Shown here: positions 1-6,693 of the stretch, piece by piece
Position numbering within the stretch: position 1 is the first letter of the stretch
How the letters are laid out: each line of letters begins with the position of its first letter
DNA from: Sulfurimonas sp.
GTDB taxonomy: Bacteria; Campylobacterota; Campylobacteria; Campylobacterales; Sulfurimonadaceae
DNA: 64,000 bases
Direction: 5' to 3'
Assembly (NCBI GenBank): GCA_026988315.1
Contig: JALSLJ010000024.1
Span: 1 to 64,000, forward strand
The notes under the pieces: model-generated
Databases searched by the model: none
The model's input: only the letters and a program-made list of their open reading frames with translations
What the model was told of the DNA's origin: nothing
Program-made: the position numbers and the translations under genes

Positions 1-10
1 TAGCTATCTT

Positions 11-22
11 CGACCGTTATAT
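11..22 (+). other. Right half of an attC-like (or attI-like) integron recombination site
   Basis: The 12-mer CGACCGTTATAT is identical to the right end of the attC-like site at 1104-1115. It ends in an R'-box-like GTTATAT; the consensus is GTTRRRY, so one position deviates. The left half would lie before the window. A start codon with a good ribosome-binding site follows about 30 bases later, the usual layout after a cassette boundary. A partial site cannot be proven from 22 bases. Confidence 0.45.
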
Positions 23-53
23 CCAAGAAGCCACATTATCTGGAGATTTGAAT

Positions 54-242
54 ATGCCTATTTTTAATAAAATTGGTAAATTTAATTTCAAGGTACTTAT
101 TATGAAAGGTCCTAAGGTAAAATCTGGTCCAACATTTGGAAAAGTTCGTTCAAGAAATAAAAATGGACAATGGAGAAGAAAAAGATCTGATGCAGGTTTC
201 AGCAGAGCTTTTTGGAATTTAGTCAAAAAAGTATTTGGATAA
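54..242 (+). CDS. Small basic hypothetical protein, first ORF of the putative cassette
   Basis: Predicted 62 aa. The ATG at 54 is chosen over the tracked TTG at 48 because GGAG at 42-45 is 8 bases from the ATG and only 2 from the TTG. The protein is strongly basic, with many Lys and Arg in its middle (KVRSRNKNGQWRRKRSD), and ends in an aromatic amphipathic stretch. There is no signal peptide and I recognise no family. The frame is also open back to base 3, so a longer protein entering from outside the window is possible, but the attC-like sequence and ribosome site argue for a start here. Confidence 0.5.
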   Translation: MPIFNKIGKFNFKVLIMKGPKVKSGPTFGKVRSRNKNGQWRRKRSDAGFSRAFWNLVKKVFG

Positions 243-245
243 ATT

Positions 246-467
246 ATGTTTGCATTTATAGCAACATTCATTTCCATCCCTATTGTTCATTTTTTGGTTA
301 CAAATCAAAGTATATTTGGAACAGCTACTATCGCTTTATTCGCTGGTTTTATTGGTTTTTATATAGGAAGTATGTTTTATAGGATATTCATTGTATTTTT
401 TGCATTAGCAATAATTTCTACTTCTTGGAAAATTATAAATATTGTAAATGATAAAATCAAAACTTAA
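246..467 (+). CDS. Small hypothetical membrane protein
   Basis: 73 aa starting 3 bases after the previous stop, with GGA 8 bases upstream of the ATG, so the two ORFs are probably co-translated. Two or three hydrophobic segments are visible (about residues 2-20, 24-45 and 46-62), with a short charged tail (NDKIKT). No catalytic motif or family is recognised. Together with the basic 62-aa protein it forms the front part of the putative cassette, ahead of the independently promoted toxin-antitoxin pair. The function is unknown; it could be a small exclusion or anti-phage membrane protein, but nothing in the sequence proves that. Confidence 0.5.
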   Translation: MFAFIATFISIPIVHFLVTNQSIFGTATIALFAGFIGFYIGSMFYRIFIVFFALAIISTSWKIINIVNDKIKT

Positions 468-474
468 AATATTC

Positions 475-509
475 AAGTATACATTATTTTGATATAATAG
501 TGTATATTT
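475..509 (+). promoter_or_regulatory. Promoter and palindromic operator of the first toxin-antitoxin pair
   Basis: A perfect -10 hexamer TATAAT (493-498) lies between inverted arms AAGTATACA (475-483) and TGTATATTT (501-509), which match in 8 of 9 positions. A palindrome straddling the -10 is the expected site for autorepression by an antitoxin. The -35 is weak. The antitoxin ATG at 526 follows, with GGAG about 7 bases upstream. Confidence 0.5.
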
Positions 510-525
510 AAAATCGGAGTTTATT

Positions 526-759
526 ATGTTAGCCTTAAAACAAGAGCAACTATTTGATGAAATAGATATTTTACCAATAGATTTAAAAACTAAAATTGTT
601 GATAAGATATTAGCTAGTATCACACCTTCAAACACTTCAATAGACGCACTATGGATAAAAGAAGTTAATAAAAGGAAAACTGATATTGAGACAAATAGTG
701 CATCTCTGGTCGATGGGGATGAAGTTTTTCAAAAAATAGCTAAAAGATTAAATTCATAA
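526..759 (+). CDS. Type II antitoxin, addiction-module component family
   Basis: 77 aa. The layout matches the short addiction-module proteins paired with ParE/RelE toxins: an N-terminal helical part with a low-complexity acidic pattern (LPIDLKTKIVDKILASI), a conserved central Trp (ALWIKEV), and a C-terminal VDGDEVFQKI that resembles the family's I-(P/D)-x-EEVF motif. It should bind and neutralise the toxin encoded directly downstream and repress the shared promoter. Its stop codon (757-759) abuts the toxin ATG with no gap, implying coupled translation. Lying in a putative integron cassette suggests an array-stabilising role (inference). Confidence 0.8.
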   Translation: MLALKQEQLFDEIDILPIDLKTKIVDKILASITPSNTSIDALWIKEVNKRKTDIETNSASLVDGDEVFQKIAKRLNS

Positions 760-1053
760 ATGACATATTCATTTCATCCAGATGCTGAACTTGAGCTAAA
801 TGCTTCAGTTGATTATTATGAAGAGTGTAAAACAAATCTTGGCTCAGAGTTCGCTTATGAAGTTCAAAAAACAATCCAAAGAATTTTAGAATTCCCAACT
901 GCTTGGCAAAAACTAGATGGAGAAATACGAAGATGTCTAACTAACCGTTTTCCTTTCGGAGTAATTTACTACAAACGAGATGAAGAGATTATTATTTTAG
1001 CCATTATGCAACTCCAAAGAAAACCCAACTACTGGAAAAAGAAAAAGATATAA
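760..1053 (+). CDS. Type II toxin, ParE/RelE superfamily
   Basis: 97 aa, a normal length for ParE/RelE toxins. Diagnostic features are the N-terminal FHPDAELELNASVDYYE helix pair, a central F-P-x-x-W stretch, the basic RRCLTNRFPFGVIYY core strand that forms the active or target-binding face, and the terminal strand IIILAIMQLQRKPNYW. ParE members poison gyrase and RelE members cut mRNA on the ribosome; the HxxRxPxYW-like ending (here LQRKPNYW) is nearer ParE/RelE-like plasmid-stabilisation proteins, so the target is not settled. The TAA stop overlaps the attC-like left box, a mark of cassette genes. Confidence 0.85.
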   Translation: MTYSFHPDAELELNASVDYYEECKTNLGSEFAYEVQKTIQRILEFPTAWQKLDGEIRRCLTNRFPFGVIYYKRDEEIIILAIMQLQRKPNYWKKKKI

Positions 1054-1115
1054 CAAAAACGAGGAGACTAATAATTTCCCTAGCGGAAAATTATCGCTCA
1101 CGACGACCGTTATAT
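1048..1115 (+). other. attC-like integron recombination site, 68 bp
   Basis: The outer boxes ATATAAC (1048-1054) and GTTATAT (1109-1115) are perfectly complementary, as required for R'' and R' of an attC hairpin. Inside lies an imperfect stem AATAATTTCC / GGAAAATTAT around the loop CTAGC (about 1070-1096). GAG next to CTC suggests an L''/L' pair with bulges. Length is within the known attC range. Vibrio repeats use the same TATAAC...GTTATA ends. The third base of each box deviates from RYYYAAC/GTTRRRY, so the call needs a structural model. Confidence 0.5.
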
Positions 1116-1236
1116 GAAGCCCAACGGCAAGACTTCCACCCATTCCATTTCAAAATGACATACTTTTAAGCCTAAATGATAAAACTTGCTATAAATCCTA
1201 CACCCCAAGAGTACTTCCTCGCTTCGCTCACGGCGC

Positions 1237-1695
1237 ATGTGCAAAATTCAAGAGTTATCAACTGATACTAAAAGCTATAAACCCAAATATGAGATGCAAG
1301 ATATATTCAAGCTCTATGGAGATGATTATATATCAAGACATAAACTTAATTCTATGCAACTTAAAGCCATTAGAAATATATCGGTGTGTAGAACTTCTGC
1401 TATGGGTTATAATACCAAAGAGTGCAATGATTGCAAAAACATAGAGTTCACACCCCAAGGGCATTTCTTTCAGGGCGCGTACAACTCGTGTCGCAATAGA
1501 AACTGTCTTAAGTGTCAAGGGGATGAGATGCCCCTGAGGGTACAAGCGATATCATTGGATAGGTTGCTACATCATTCACGCGTCATTAATATTCTGGGGG
1601 ACTCATATCGTTTAAAAGAGAAAAAAGAGGAAGGCTTGGTTGATTCAGGCTTGTATAACTTTCAAGCTACTAAATCAGTAAAAGGAGCTAAATAA
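1237..1695 (+). pseudogene. Chimeric transposase remnant: IS91-type zinc-binding N-terminus joined to IstB (IS21) C-terminus
   Basis: 152 aa. Residues about 18-96 match the zinc-binding domain at the N-terminus of IS91/ISCR-type transposases: CRTSAMG, then CNDC and the hallmark YNSCRNRNCLKCQ. The catalytic HUH/tyrosine part is missing. From about residue 104 the frame reads DRLLHHSRVINILGDSYRLKEK, the typical C-terminus of IstB, the AAA+ helper ATPase of IS21 elements. The fusion is therefore a scar from two unrelated elements and is not expected to work. A small inverted repeat AGGGG/CCCCT (1518-1535) sits at the join. It directly follows the attC-like site, marking this as a mobile-DNA landing zone. 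Confidence 0.7.
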
Positions 1696-1880
1696 TTAGT
1701 GTTGTTTAAGGTTACAGTTCGTAATTTTTTTACGAATTTAACTCCGCCGTTGACAGGTCGTCTTTGGTTCTGAAATTTCTTCTTACAATCTTTGTATAAG
1801 TAGCTCTGAACATCTCTTATGTTTTCTATCTTTATTATATTTTTGGAAGAGCATTTTGGACAGTTTTTAGTGTTTTCTTA
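1662..1880 (-). pseudogene. Degenerate transposase fragment with InsA-like zinc ribbon
   Basis: Not in the ORF track. Read on the minus strand, about 1683-1862 translates as CPKCSSKNIIK..., then YLYKDCKKKFQNQRRP, and stays open to a TGA at 1662-1664. The CxxC followed about 20 residues later by a lone C in a YxCKxCxKxFQ-like context is the N-terminal zinc ribbon of IS1/InsA-like transposases; the second CxxC has decayed to DCKKK. No start codon lies upstream in frame and the catalytic region is absent. It overlaps the end of the chimeric ORF on the other strand, so one insertion truncated the other. Confidence 0.5.
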
Positions 1881-2068
1881 TAATCAATTTATAAAAGAAT
1901 TTTTTTAGAGTTTCTAGCACCAATAATTTTTAGATCGTAATAGTTTTATTTCATTTTTAAATTATTATAGAAAAAGAGATAAATTACGGATATTTAACAA
2001 TGATACTTTATCTTCAATTTTTGTTAATTCATTTGTAGTACAATTCACCAAATTTTTTAAGGGGAATA
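1696..2068. other. 373-bp gap between IS debris and the DTW gene
   Basis: The left half holds the minus-strand transposase fragment. It includes a perfect hairpin TTCGTAA-TTTTT-TTACGAA at 1718-1736. From about 1885 to 2050 the DNA is very AT-rich with no ORF or RNA gene that I can see. The end supplies the ribosome-binding site AAGGGG for the gene at 2069. Confidence 0.6.
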
Positions 2069-2734
2069 ATGAAAACACTTTTTGGTGATAGACAAAAATG
2101 CTATAAATGCTACAGACCTGTAATTTCATGCATGTGTAAACATATTTGTCAAGTAGATACAAATACAAAATTTATCATTCTAATGCACCCAAAAGAGTTT
2201 AAAAAAGTAAAAAATGGTACAGGTCATTTTACACATCTAGCATTAAATAATTCAGAGTTATTTATAGGAGTTGATTTTACTAATCATCATAAAATAAACA
2301 AAATTATTTCAACACACCAAAGCTTTGTACTCTACCCATCTAAAGATGCTATTAACATAAGTACTACCGATATTTCCACAAGTTTAGACAACAAAATAAA
2401 TATGGCTATATTTATCATAGATTCAACATGGTCATGCTCTATAAAAATGTTAAAAAAAAGCAAAAACCTTCAAAAACTAGAGCATCTTAGTTTTAGCACA
2501 AATAAGCTCTCAGAATTTAAAATAAAACAACAGCCAGAAGAGTACTGTTTATCAACTATAGAATCAACCCTTTGCATCTTGGAGGATTTAAATCGACTAA
2601 GCATTGAAAATATAGATAAAAATAATTTAAGTAATTTTTTAAACCCTTTTCACAAGATGATAGAGTATCAAATCAAATGTATAGATAATCCCCTAAGCAA
2701 TGCAGTTAGATATAAACCTAGAAATAATTATTAA
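2069..2734 (+). CDS. DTW-domain protein, probable tRNA-uridine aminocarboxypropyltransferase
   Basis: 221 aa. The N-terminal CxxC...CxC cluster (CYKCYRPVISCMCK) and the DSTW motif (DxTW, near residue 120), followed by a basic helix (SIKMLKKSK) and PEEYCLSTIES, define the DTW family. Characterised members (TapT/YfiP) move the 3-amino-3-carboxypropyl group of SAM to uridine 47 of tRNA. The enzyme is cytosolic. AAGGGG lies 6 bases before the ATG. It stands just right of the mobile-DNA scar and is the first core gene of the + strand group reaching pilT. Activity is inferred from the family only. Confidence 0.8.
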   Translation: MKTLFGDRQKCYKCYRPVISCMCKHICQVDTNTKFIILMHPKEFKKVKNGTGHFTHLALNNSELFIGVDFTNHHKINKIISTHQSFVLYPSKDAINISTTDISTSLDNKINMAIFIIDSTWSCSIKMLKKSKNLQKLEHLSFSTNKLSEFKIKQQPEEYCLSTIESTLCILEDLNRLSIENIDKNNLSNFLNPFHKMIEYQIKCIDNPLSNAVRYKPRNNY

Positions 2735-2784
2735 GTTTTTTTTGCTATAATCTTAGCTAATATTAACCTTATTAGGATTTTTAA

Positions 2785-3075
2785 ATGCAAGTAGATGACG
2801 CACTATTAACTAAACTAGAAAAACTATCATTTTTAAAAGTATCGGATGATAAAAGAGAAGAAATTATCACTCAACTCTCAGAGATTGTAAACTTTGTCGA
2901 TAATTTAAGCGAATTAAATACTGATGGAGTAGATGATAACTTCGCTATGAATAATGCTTCTACTACCTTGAGAGAGGATATTCCATCATGTGACACAAGC
3001 ATCAACGAAGATATTATAAGTCATGCTCCACTCAGTGGTGATAATTTCTTCATAGTACCTAAAATAATTGAGTAA
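2785..3075 (+). CDS. gatC: Asp/Glu-tRNA amidotransferase subunit C
   Basis: 96 aa, the usual length for GatC. It stabilises the GatA-GatB amidotransferase that converts Glu-tRNAGln (and Asp-tRNAAsn) to the amidated forms in organisms lacking GlnRS or AsnRS. Visible features are the helical N-terminus LTKLEKLSFLKVSDDKREEI, the IVNFVDNLSELNTDGV segment that wraps GatA, and the C-terminal LREDIP and FFIVPKIIE. AGGA precedes the ATG. gatB is about 23 kb away on the other strand and gatA is not in the window, so the three subunits are dispersed. It is followed after 2 bases by the ArsC-like gene. Confidence 0.93.
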   Translation: MQVDDALLTKLEKLSFLKVSDDKREEIITQLSEIVNFVDNLSELNTDGVDDNFAMNNASTTLREDIPSCDTSINEDIISHAPLSGDNFFIVPKIIE

Positions 3076-3077
3076 AT

Positions 3078-3419
3078 ATGATTCAAGTTTATGGAATTAC
3101 AAACTGCGATAGTGTAAAAAAAGCTCTATCATTTTTTAAAAAGCATAACCTAACATATACTTTCCAAGATTTCAAAACAGATAAAGTAGGCTGTAATGAA
3201 ATTTCCAGATGGCTTACACAAGTTGATATGAAAACACTTTTCAACTCAAGAAGTACCACATATAGAACATTAAAACTTAAAGAACTCAACTTAAATGATG
3301 ATGCAAAAAAAGAGTGGCTTTGCAAAGAAAACCTACTCATCAAAAGACCTGTAATAGAGTTTAATAACAGTATAATCGTAGGCTTTAATGAAGACAATTT
3401 TAAAGGAGCGTTTTTATGA
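3078..3419 (+). CDS. ArsC/Spx-family thioredoxin-fold protein
   Basis: 113 aa with the N-terminal ITNCDSVKKALSFF of the ArsC/Spx/YffB family: one cysteine where thioredoxins have CxxC. The family's conserved middle and end (FNSRSTTYR, then LLIKRPVIE and VGF) are present. Members include glutaredoxin-dependent arsenate reductases, Spx regulators and YffB-like proteins of unclear role. The CDS (not CxxC) form and the lack of any ars gene nearby argue against a dedicated arsenic operon, so I keep the family name only. It sits between gatC and pilT, and its stop overlaps the pilT ATG by 4 bases. Confidence 0.8.
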   Translation: MIQVYGITNCDSVKKALSFFKKHNLTYTFQDFKTDKVGCNEISRWLTQVDMKTLFNSRSTTYRTLKLKELNLNDDAKKEWLCKENLLIKRPVIEFNNSIIVGFNEDNFKGAFL

Positions 3420-4537
3420 GTGAAAAAGTTGCAAACAATCAAGTTAGCCATCCAAATGTATCTGATGTAAAAAAAAGTATCGACATTAAAAAACTACTTA
3501 AAAGTGTTTTAGCCTATGGTTCTTCAGATTTACATCTTGTTGTTGATAGTGAACCGCAAATTAGGATAGATAAAGAGCTAAGACCTTTAAAGTCTGCTGT
3601 TTTAAGTGCTAATGACATAGAGGAGATGGCATACTCTTTACTCGAAGATAAGCAAAAGAAAATTTTTGAAGATACGAATGAACTTGATTTTTCTTTTGAG
3701 CTAAAAAATATTGGTCGTTTTAGAGCTAACTACTACCGAACTATCGGCGGTGTAGCCTGTGCCTTTCGTATGATTCCACTCGACATTCCTACACTTGATG
3801 AGTATGGAAATAAACCAATTTTTAAAGAGTTAGTAAAAAAAGAAAAGGGACTCATTTTAGTAACTGGACCAACAGGTAGTGGTAAGTCAACAACATTAGC
3901 TTCTATGCTCAAACAAATTAATATGACAGAAAAAAGACACATTATAACTATTGAAGATCCTGTAGAGTTTGTACATAAAAACGATAAATCTTTGTTTTCT
4001 CAAAGAGATGTTGGAAACTCTACAGAATCATTTGCTATAGCCTTGAAGTATTCACTCAGACAAGACCCCGATGTTATACTTATCGGAGAGATGAGAGATG
4101 CCGAGACAATTGGTGCTGCACTAACAGCTGCTGAGACTGGTCACTTAGTTTTTGGTACACTCCACACAAACTCTGCTCCAGGAACTATCAACCGTATTGT
4201 AGATGTTTTTGATGGAGCAGAACAAGCTCAAGTGAGAGCCCAACTTTCATCTTCACTTGTAGCCGTTATAGCACAGTCATTGATACCAAGAATTGGTGGT
4301 GGTAAAATTGCTACTCAAGAGGTTCTCATCAGTAATCCAGCTATTGCAAACCTCATTAGAGAAGATAAAGTCCATCAAATCTATTCTCAAATGCAGCTCA
4401 ATCAAAAAGAGACCAATATGACAACGCAAACTCAAGAGCTTCTTGAATTATTACAAACCAAAGCCATTACAAAAGAAAATGCTATTAAAAATTCAAACAG
4501 ACCTGAAGAACTTGCTAAAATGATTGCAGAATTATAA
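3416..4537 (+). CDS. pilT: Type IV pilus retraction ATPase PilT
   Basis: 373 aa hexameric secretion ATPase that powers pilus retraction on the cytoplasmic side of the inner membrane. The N-terminal GSSDLHLVV PAS-like domain leads to Walker A GPTGSGKST (about residue 150), the Asp box around DPVEFVH, Walker B VILIGEMRD (about 218) and the His box GTLHTNSA. The C-terminal IANLIRE corresponds to the AIRNLIRE motif that marks retraction ATPases. It lacks the CxxC zinc motif of assembly ATPases. It is separate from the pilus assembly cluster at 55-64 kb. The gene ends converging on, and overlapping by 6 bp, the diguanylate cyclase gene. Confidence 0.93.
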   Translation: MSEKVANNQVSHPNVSDVKKSIDIKKLLKSVLAYGSSDLHLVVDSEPQIRIDKELRPLKSAVLSANDIEEMAYSLLEDKQKKIFEDTNELDFSFELKNIGRFRANYYRTIGGVACAFRMIPLDIPTLDEYGNKPIFKELVKKEKGLILVTGPTGSGKSTTLASMLKQINMTEKRHIITIEDPVEFVHKNDKSLFSQRDVGNSTESFAIALKYSLRQDPDVILIGEMRDAETIGAALTAAETGHLVFGTLHTNSAPGTINRIVDVFDGAEQAQVRAQLSSSLVAVIAQSLIPRIGGGKIATQEVLISNPAIANLIREDKVHQIYSQMQLNQKETNMTTQTQELLELLQTKAITKENAIKNSNRPEELAKMIAEL

Positions 4538-6547
4538 GTCCTGCGAAGATGTGCCTAGAGCTACAACTCTATTTCTTCCTGCATTCTTTGCTTCATAAAG
4601 TGCTTTGTCCGCTTCTCTAAAAGCATTGTTAGCATTTTCAAGCTCTGCACCCTCTAACAGTTTAACACCTATGGAAATAGTTAGATGCTTTGAACTATAA
4701 TGGTTTCTATGAAGTATTTTTAAATTTTCAACTGCTTGTCTTATTTTATTTGAAAACTTTATTGCATTTTCTTTTATTTTATAATGATAGAGCATTGCAA
4801 ATTCTTCACCACCAATTCTAAAACAGTAATCATTTGGACGGTACATTAAAGATTTAATAGTTTTAGATACAGCTATTAGTGCCTTGTCTCCCTCTTGATG
4901 TCCATAAGTATCATTATATTGTTTAAAATAATCTATATCTATAATCGCTAATGCGATTTGTTTTTTTTCTCTTTGTGCGATTAATAATTGCTTTAGAAAC
5001 ACTTCATCAAAATACCTTCTGTTATAAAGCTTTGTTAAGGCATCTGTTATTGAAAGTTCTTCTACTAATTTTTTATTTGTAATATCGTGCTTGATTCCCG
5101 TGTAGCCAATTATATTTCCATTCAAATCAAAGTTAGGAGCAATAATATTATCTGCCCAATAGTATCCACCTGTTTTCGTTTTATTTTTTATTTCACCACG
5201 CCAAACAAGCCCTTTTTTAATAGTATCCCAAAGTTTAATATATAAACTATGAGAGGTATCTTTATGTCTAAATATTCTATGGTTATTTCCAACAAGTTCC
5301 TCTTTTGAAAATCCAGATAGATTACAAAATTCTTCACTAACATCGATAATATCACCGTTGAGATCTGTTTTAATCACCATAATATTTTTATCAATAAGTT
5401 GTAAGTAATGTGCTGTTTGATTATCTTTTTCTGATTGATAAATATAATTAGACATAATATATATAACACGCTTTAAAAAATCCATCTCACAATAATCAAA
5501 ACAATCACTAAAGTAAAGTTGAACAGCTCCTATACTTTTACCTAAACTAACAAGAGGGATGCTTACAAGTTCCTGCACTTGTACTCTATCTGCACCATTT
5601 ATCAGTTCTATGTTAGAGTGTGTAATTTTATATTGATGATCAATAATACAATCGCCGATAAGATTATCATGAATTGACACAGTAGCATCTATGCTAGCAG
5701 AGTCAATTCCAAAAGTACCACCAAGATATAATTTATAATTATTATCATCATATATATAGAGTATCCCACTCACAGCATCAAACTTTTTGACTAGCTGATA
5801 GATTGATATCTCACACAAATGCTTAAATGAAGAGGATGCAAGTAGTGTCTCTTTTAGTGTAGCAACATATTTATCATCATTTTTTTTCTTATCAACAGCT
5901 CTTAATAGTTTACTTGATTTATAAAAATTTCTCTGCATAACCAAGATTGTCAAAAGGATGATGATAAAATAAAGCAAAGTGCCATAATAAAGTTTATCGG
6001 CGATAACACCTTCTCTCGTATATAATCTCTCCAATAGTAGATCTTTTGTTTCTTGATGAAGCTTACTTAAAGAGTTTTCTATCTTTGAGAGCATTAAATC
6101 ATACTCATTTGTAGTGTTTTGCAAAAGCGCAAACTCTTCTATAAGATTTTTAACACCTTTATCTAATTTATCTATATCAATATTTTTTATTTTTATTAAA
6201 ATTTCAGAGATTTTATTAAGATTTTGTAAAAACTCTTTTTTATTATTTTGTGCTATAAATATATAATGTTCATGTTGTATATTTTTAAGTTGATGTATAT
6301 TTTTTAAAGCTTGAGGTATTGTGGATGTTATTATTGAGATTAAAAGTGCCTCATCTCTTTGTGGCTCTAAAAACAAAGAAAACATCTCATCTTCATTGCC
6401 ATAGATAGAACTACTTTGTATCCCTTGTATCTCTTGCTTTGTGACGGAGTGTTGCTCCTGATAAAAATCTCTTAGTATTAAAAATAATATTGTAAAGATA
6501 ATTATAGAAATAATTCCTGGAAAAATAACTTGTTTTTGTACTTCCAA
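4532..6547 (-). CDS. Membrane-anchored GAF-PAS-GGDEF diguanylate cyclase
   Basis: 671 aa. TM1 is at about 8-27, a helical periplasmic sensor at 30-180, TM2 at about 185-205, a GAF domain at about 235-375, a PAS/PAC at about 380-495 and GGDEF at about 500-660. The active-site loop reads GGEEF, which is catalytically competent, and RPND lies five residues upstream, a canonical RxxD inhibitory site. It should therefore make c-di-GMP and be product-inhibited. No EAL domain is present. The start is TTG with AAAAGG 7 bases upstream; no ATG is available. It is monocistronic and convergent with pilT, so a pilus or motility link is plausible but inferred only. Confidence 0.88.
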   Translation of the reverse strand: MEVQKQVIFPGIISIIIFTILFLILRDFYQEQHSVTKQEIQGIQSSSIYGNEDEMFSLFLEPQRDEALLISIITSTIPQALKNIHQLKNIQHEHYIFIAQNNKKEFLQNLNKISEILIKIKNIDIDKLDKGVKNLIEEFALLQNTTNEYDLMLSKIENSLSKLHQETKDLLLERLYTREGVIADKLYYGTLLYFIIILLTILVMQRNFYKSSKLLRAVDKKKNDDKYVATLKETLLASSSFKHLCEISIYQLVKKFDAVSGILYIYDDNNYKLYLGGTFGIDSASIDATVSIHDNLIGDCIIDHQYKITHSNIELINGADRVQVQELVSIPLVSLGKSIGAVQLYFSDCFDYCEMDFLKRVIYIMSNYIYQSEKDNQTAHYLQLIDKNIMVIKTDLNGDIIDVSEEFCNLSGFSKEELVGNNHRIFRHKDTSHSLYIKLWDTIKKGLVWRGEIKNKTKTGGYYWADNIIAPNFDLNGNIIGYTGIKHDITNKKLVEELSITDALTKLYNRRYFDEVFLKQLLIAQREKKQIALAIIDIDYFKQYNDTYGHQEGDKALIAVSKTIKSLMYRPNDYCFRIGGEEFAMLYHYKIKENAIKFSNKIRQAVENLKILHRNHYSSKHLTISIGVKLLEGAELENANNAFREADKALYEAKNAGRNRVVALGTSSQDL

Positions 6548-6693
6548 AAGATAGCCTTTTGCTCTTCAATATAACTAAAATTATTTATCAGAAAAGGTAA
6601 CATATATATAATAAATGTTTACTAAATATATTTTTATAGTTTTGTATCGGTAGATTATCAAAAGTAATATATCTTATATTTAATAAAAGTTCT

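Larger units (their letters stand above)
17..1109 (+). mobile_element. Putative integron gene cassette carrying two small ORFs and a toxin-antitoxin pair
   Basis: The segment lies between two copies of CGACCGTTATAT. Integrase cuts between the G and TT of the R' box, which would give a cassette of 1093 bp. It holds four tightly packed ORFs on one strand, and the last stop codon lies inside the left box of the downstream attC-like site, as in many real cassettes. Toxin-antitoxin modules are typical cargo of sedentary chromosomal integrons. No integrase gene is in the window, so this may be an array fragment or a cluster of attC sites lacking integrase. Confidence 0.5.

Noticed and set aside
17-277. 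Minus-strand ORF of 86 aa over the first cassette gene
   Set aside because: It is the mirror of the plus-strand ORFs, has no ribosome-binding site and no family resemblance.
1718-1736. Perfect hairpin TTCGTAA/TTACGAA as a functional terminator
   Set aside because: It lies within decayed transposase coding sequence and has no T-tract; probably part of the old element.
3078-3419. Arsenate reductase as a specific call
   Set aside because: ArsC-like fold only; single-Cys CDS motif and no ars neighbours, so only the family name is supported.
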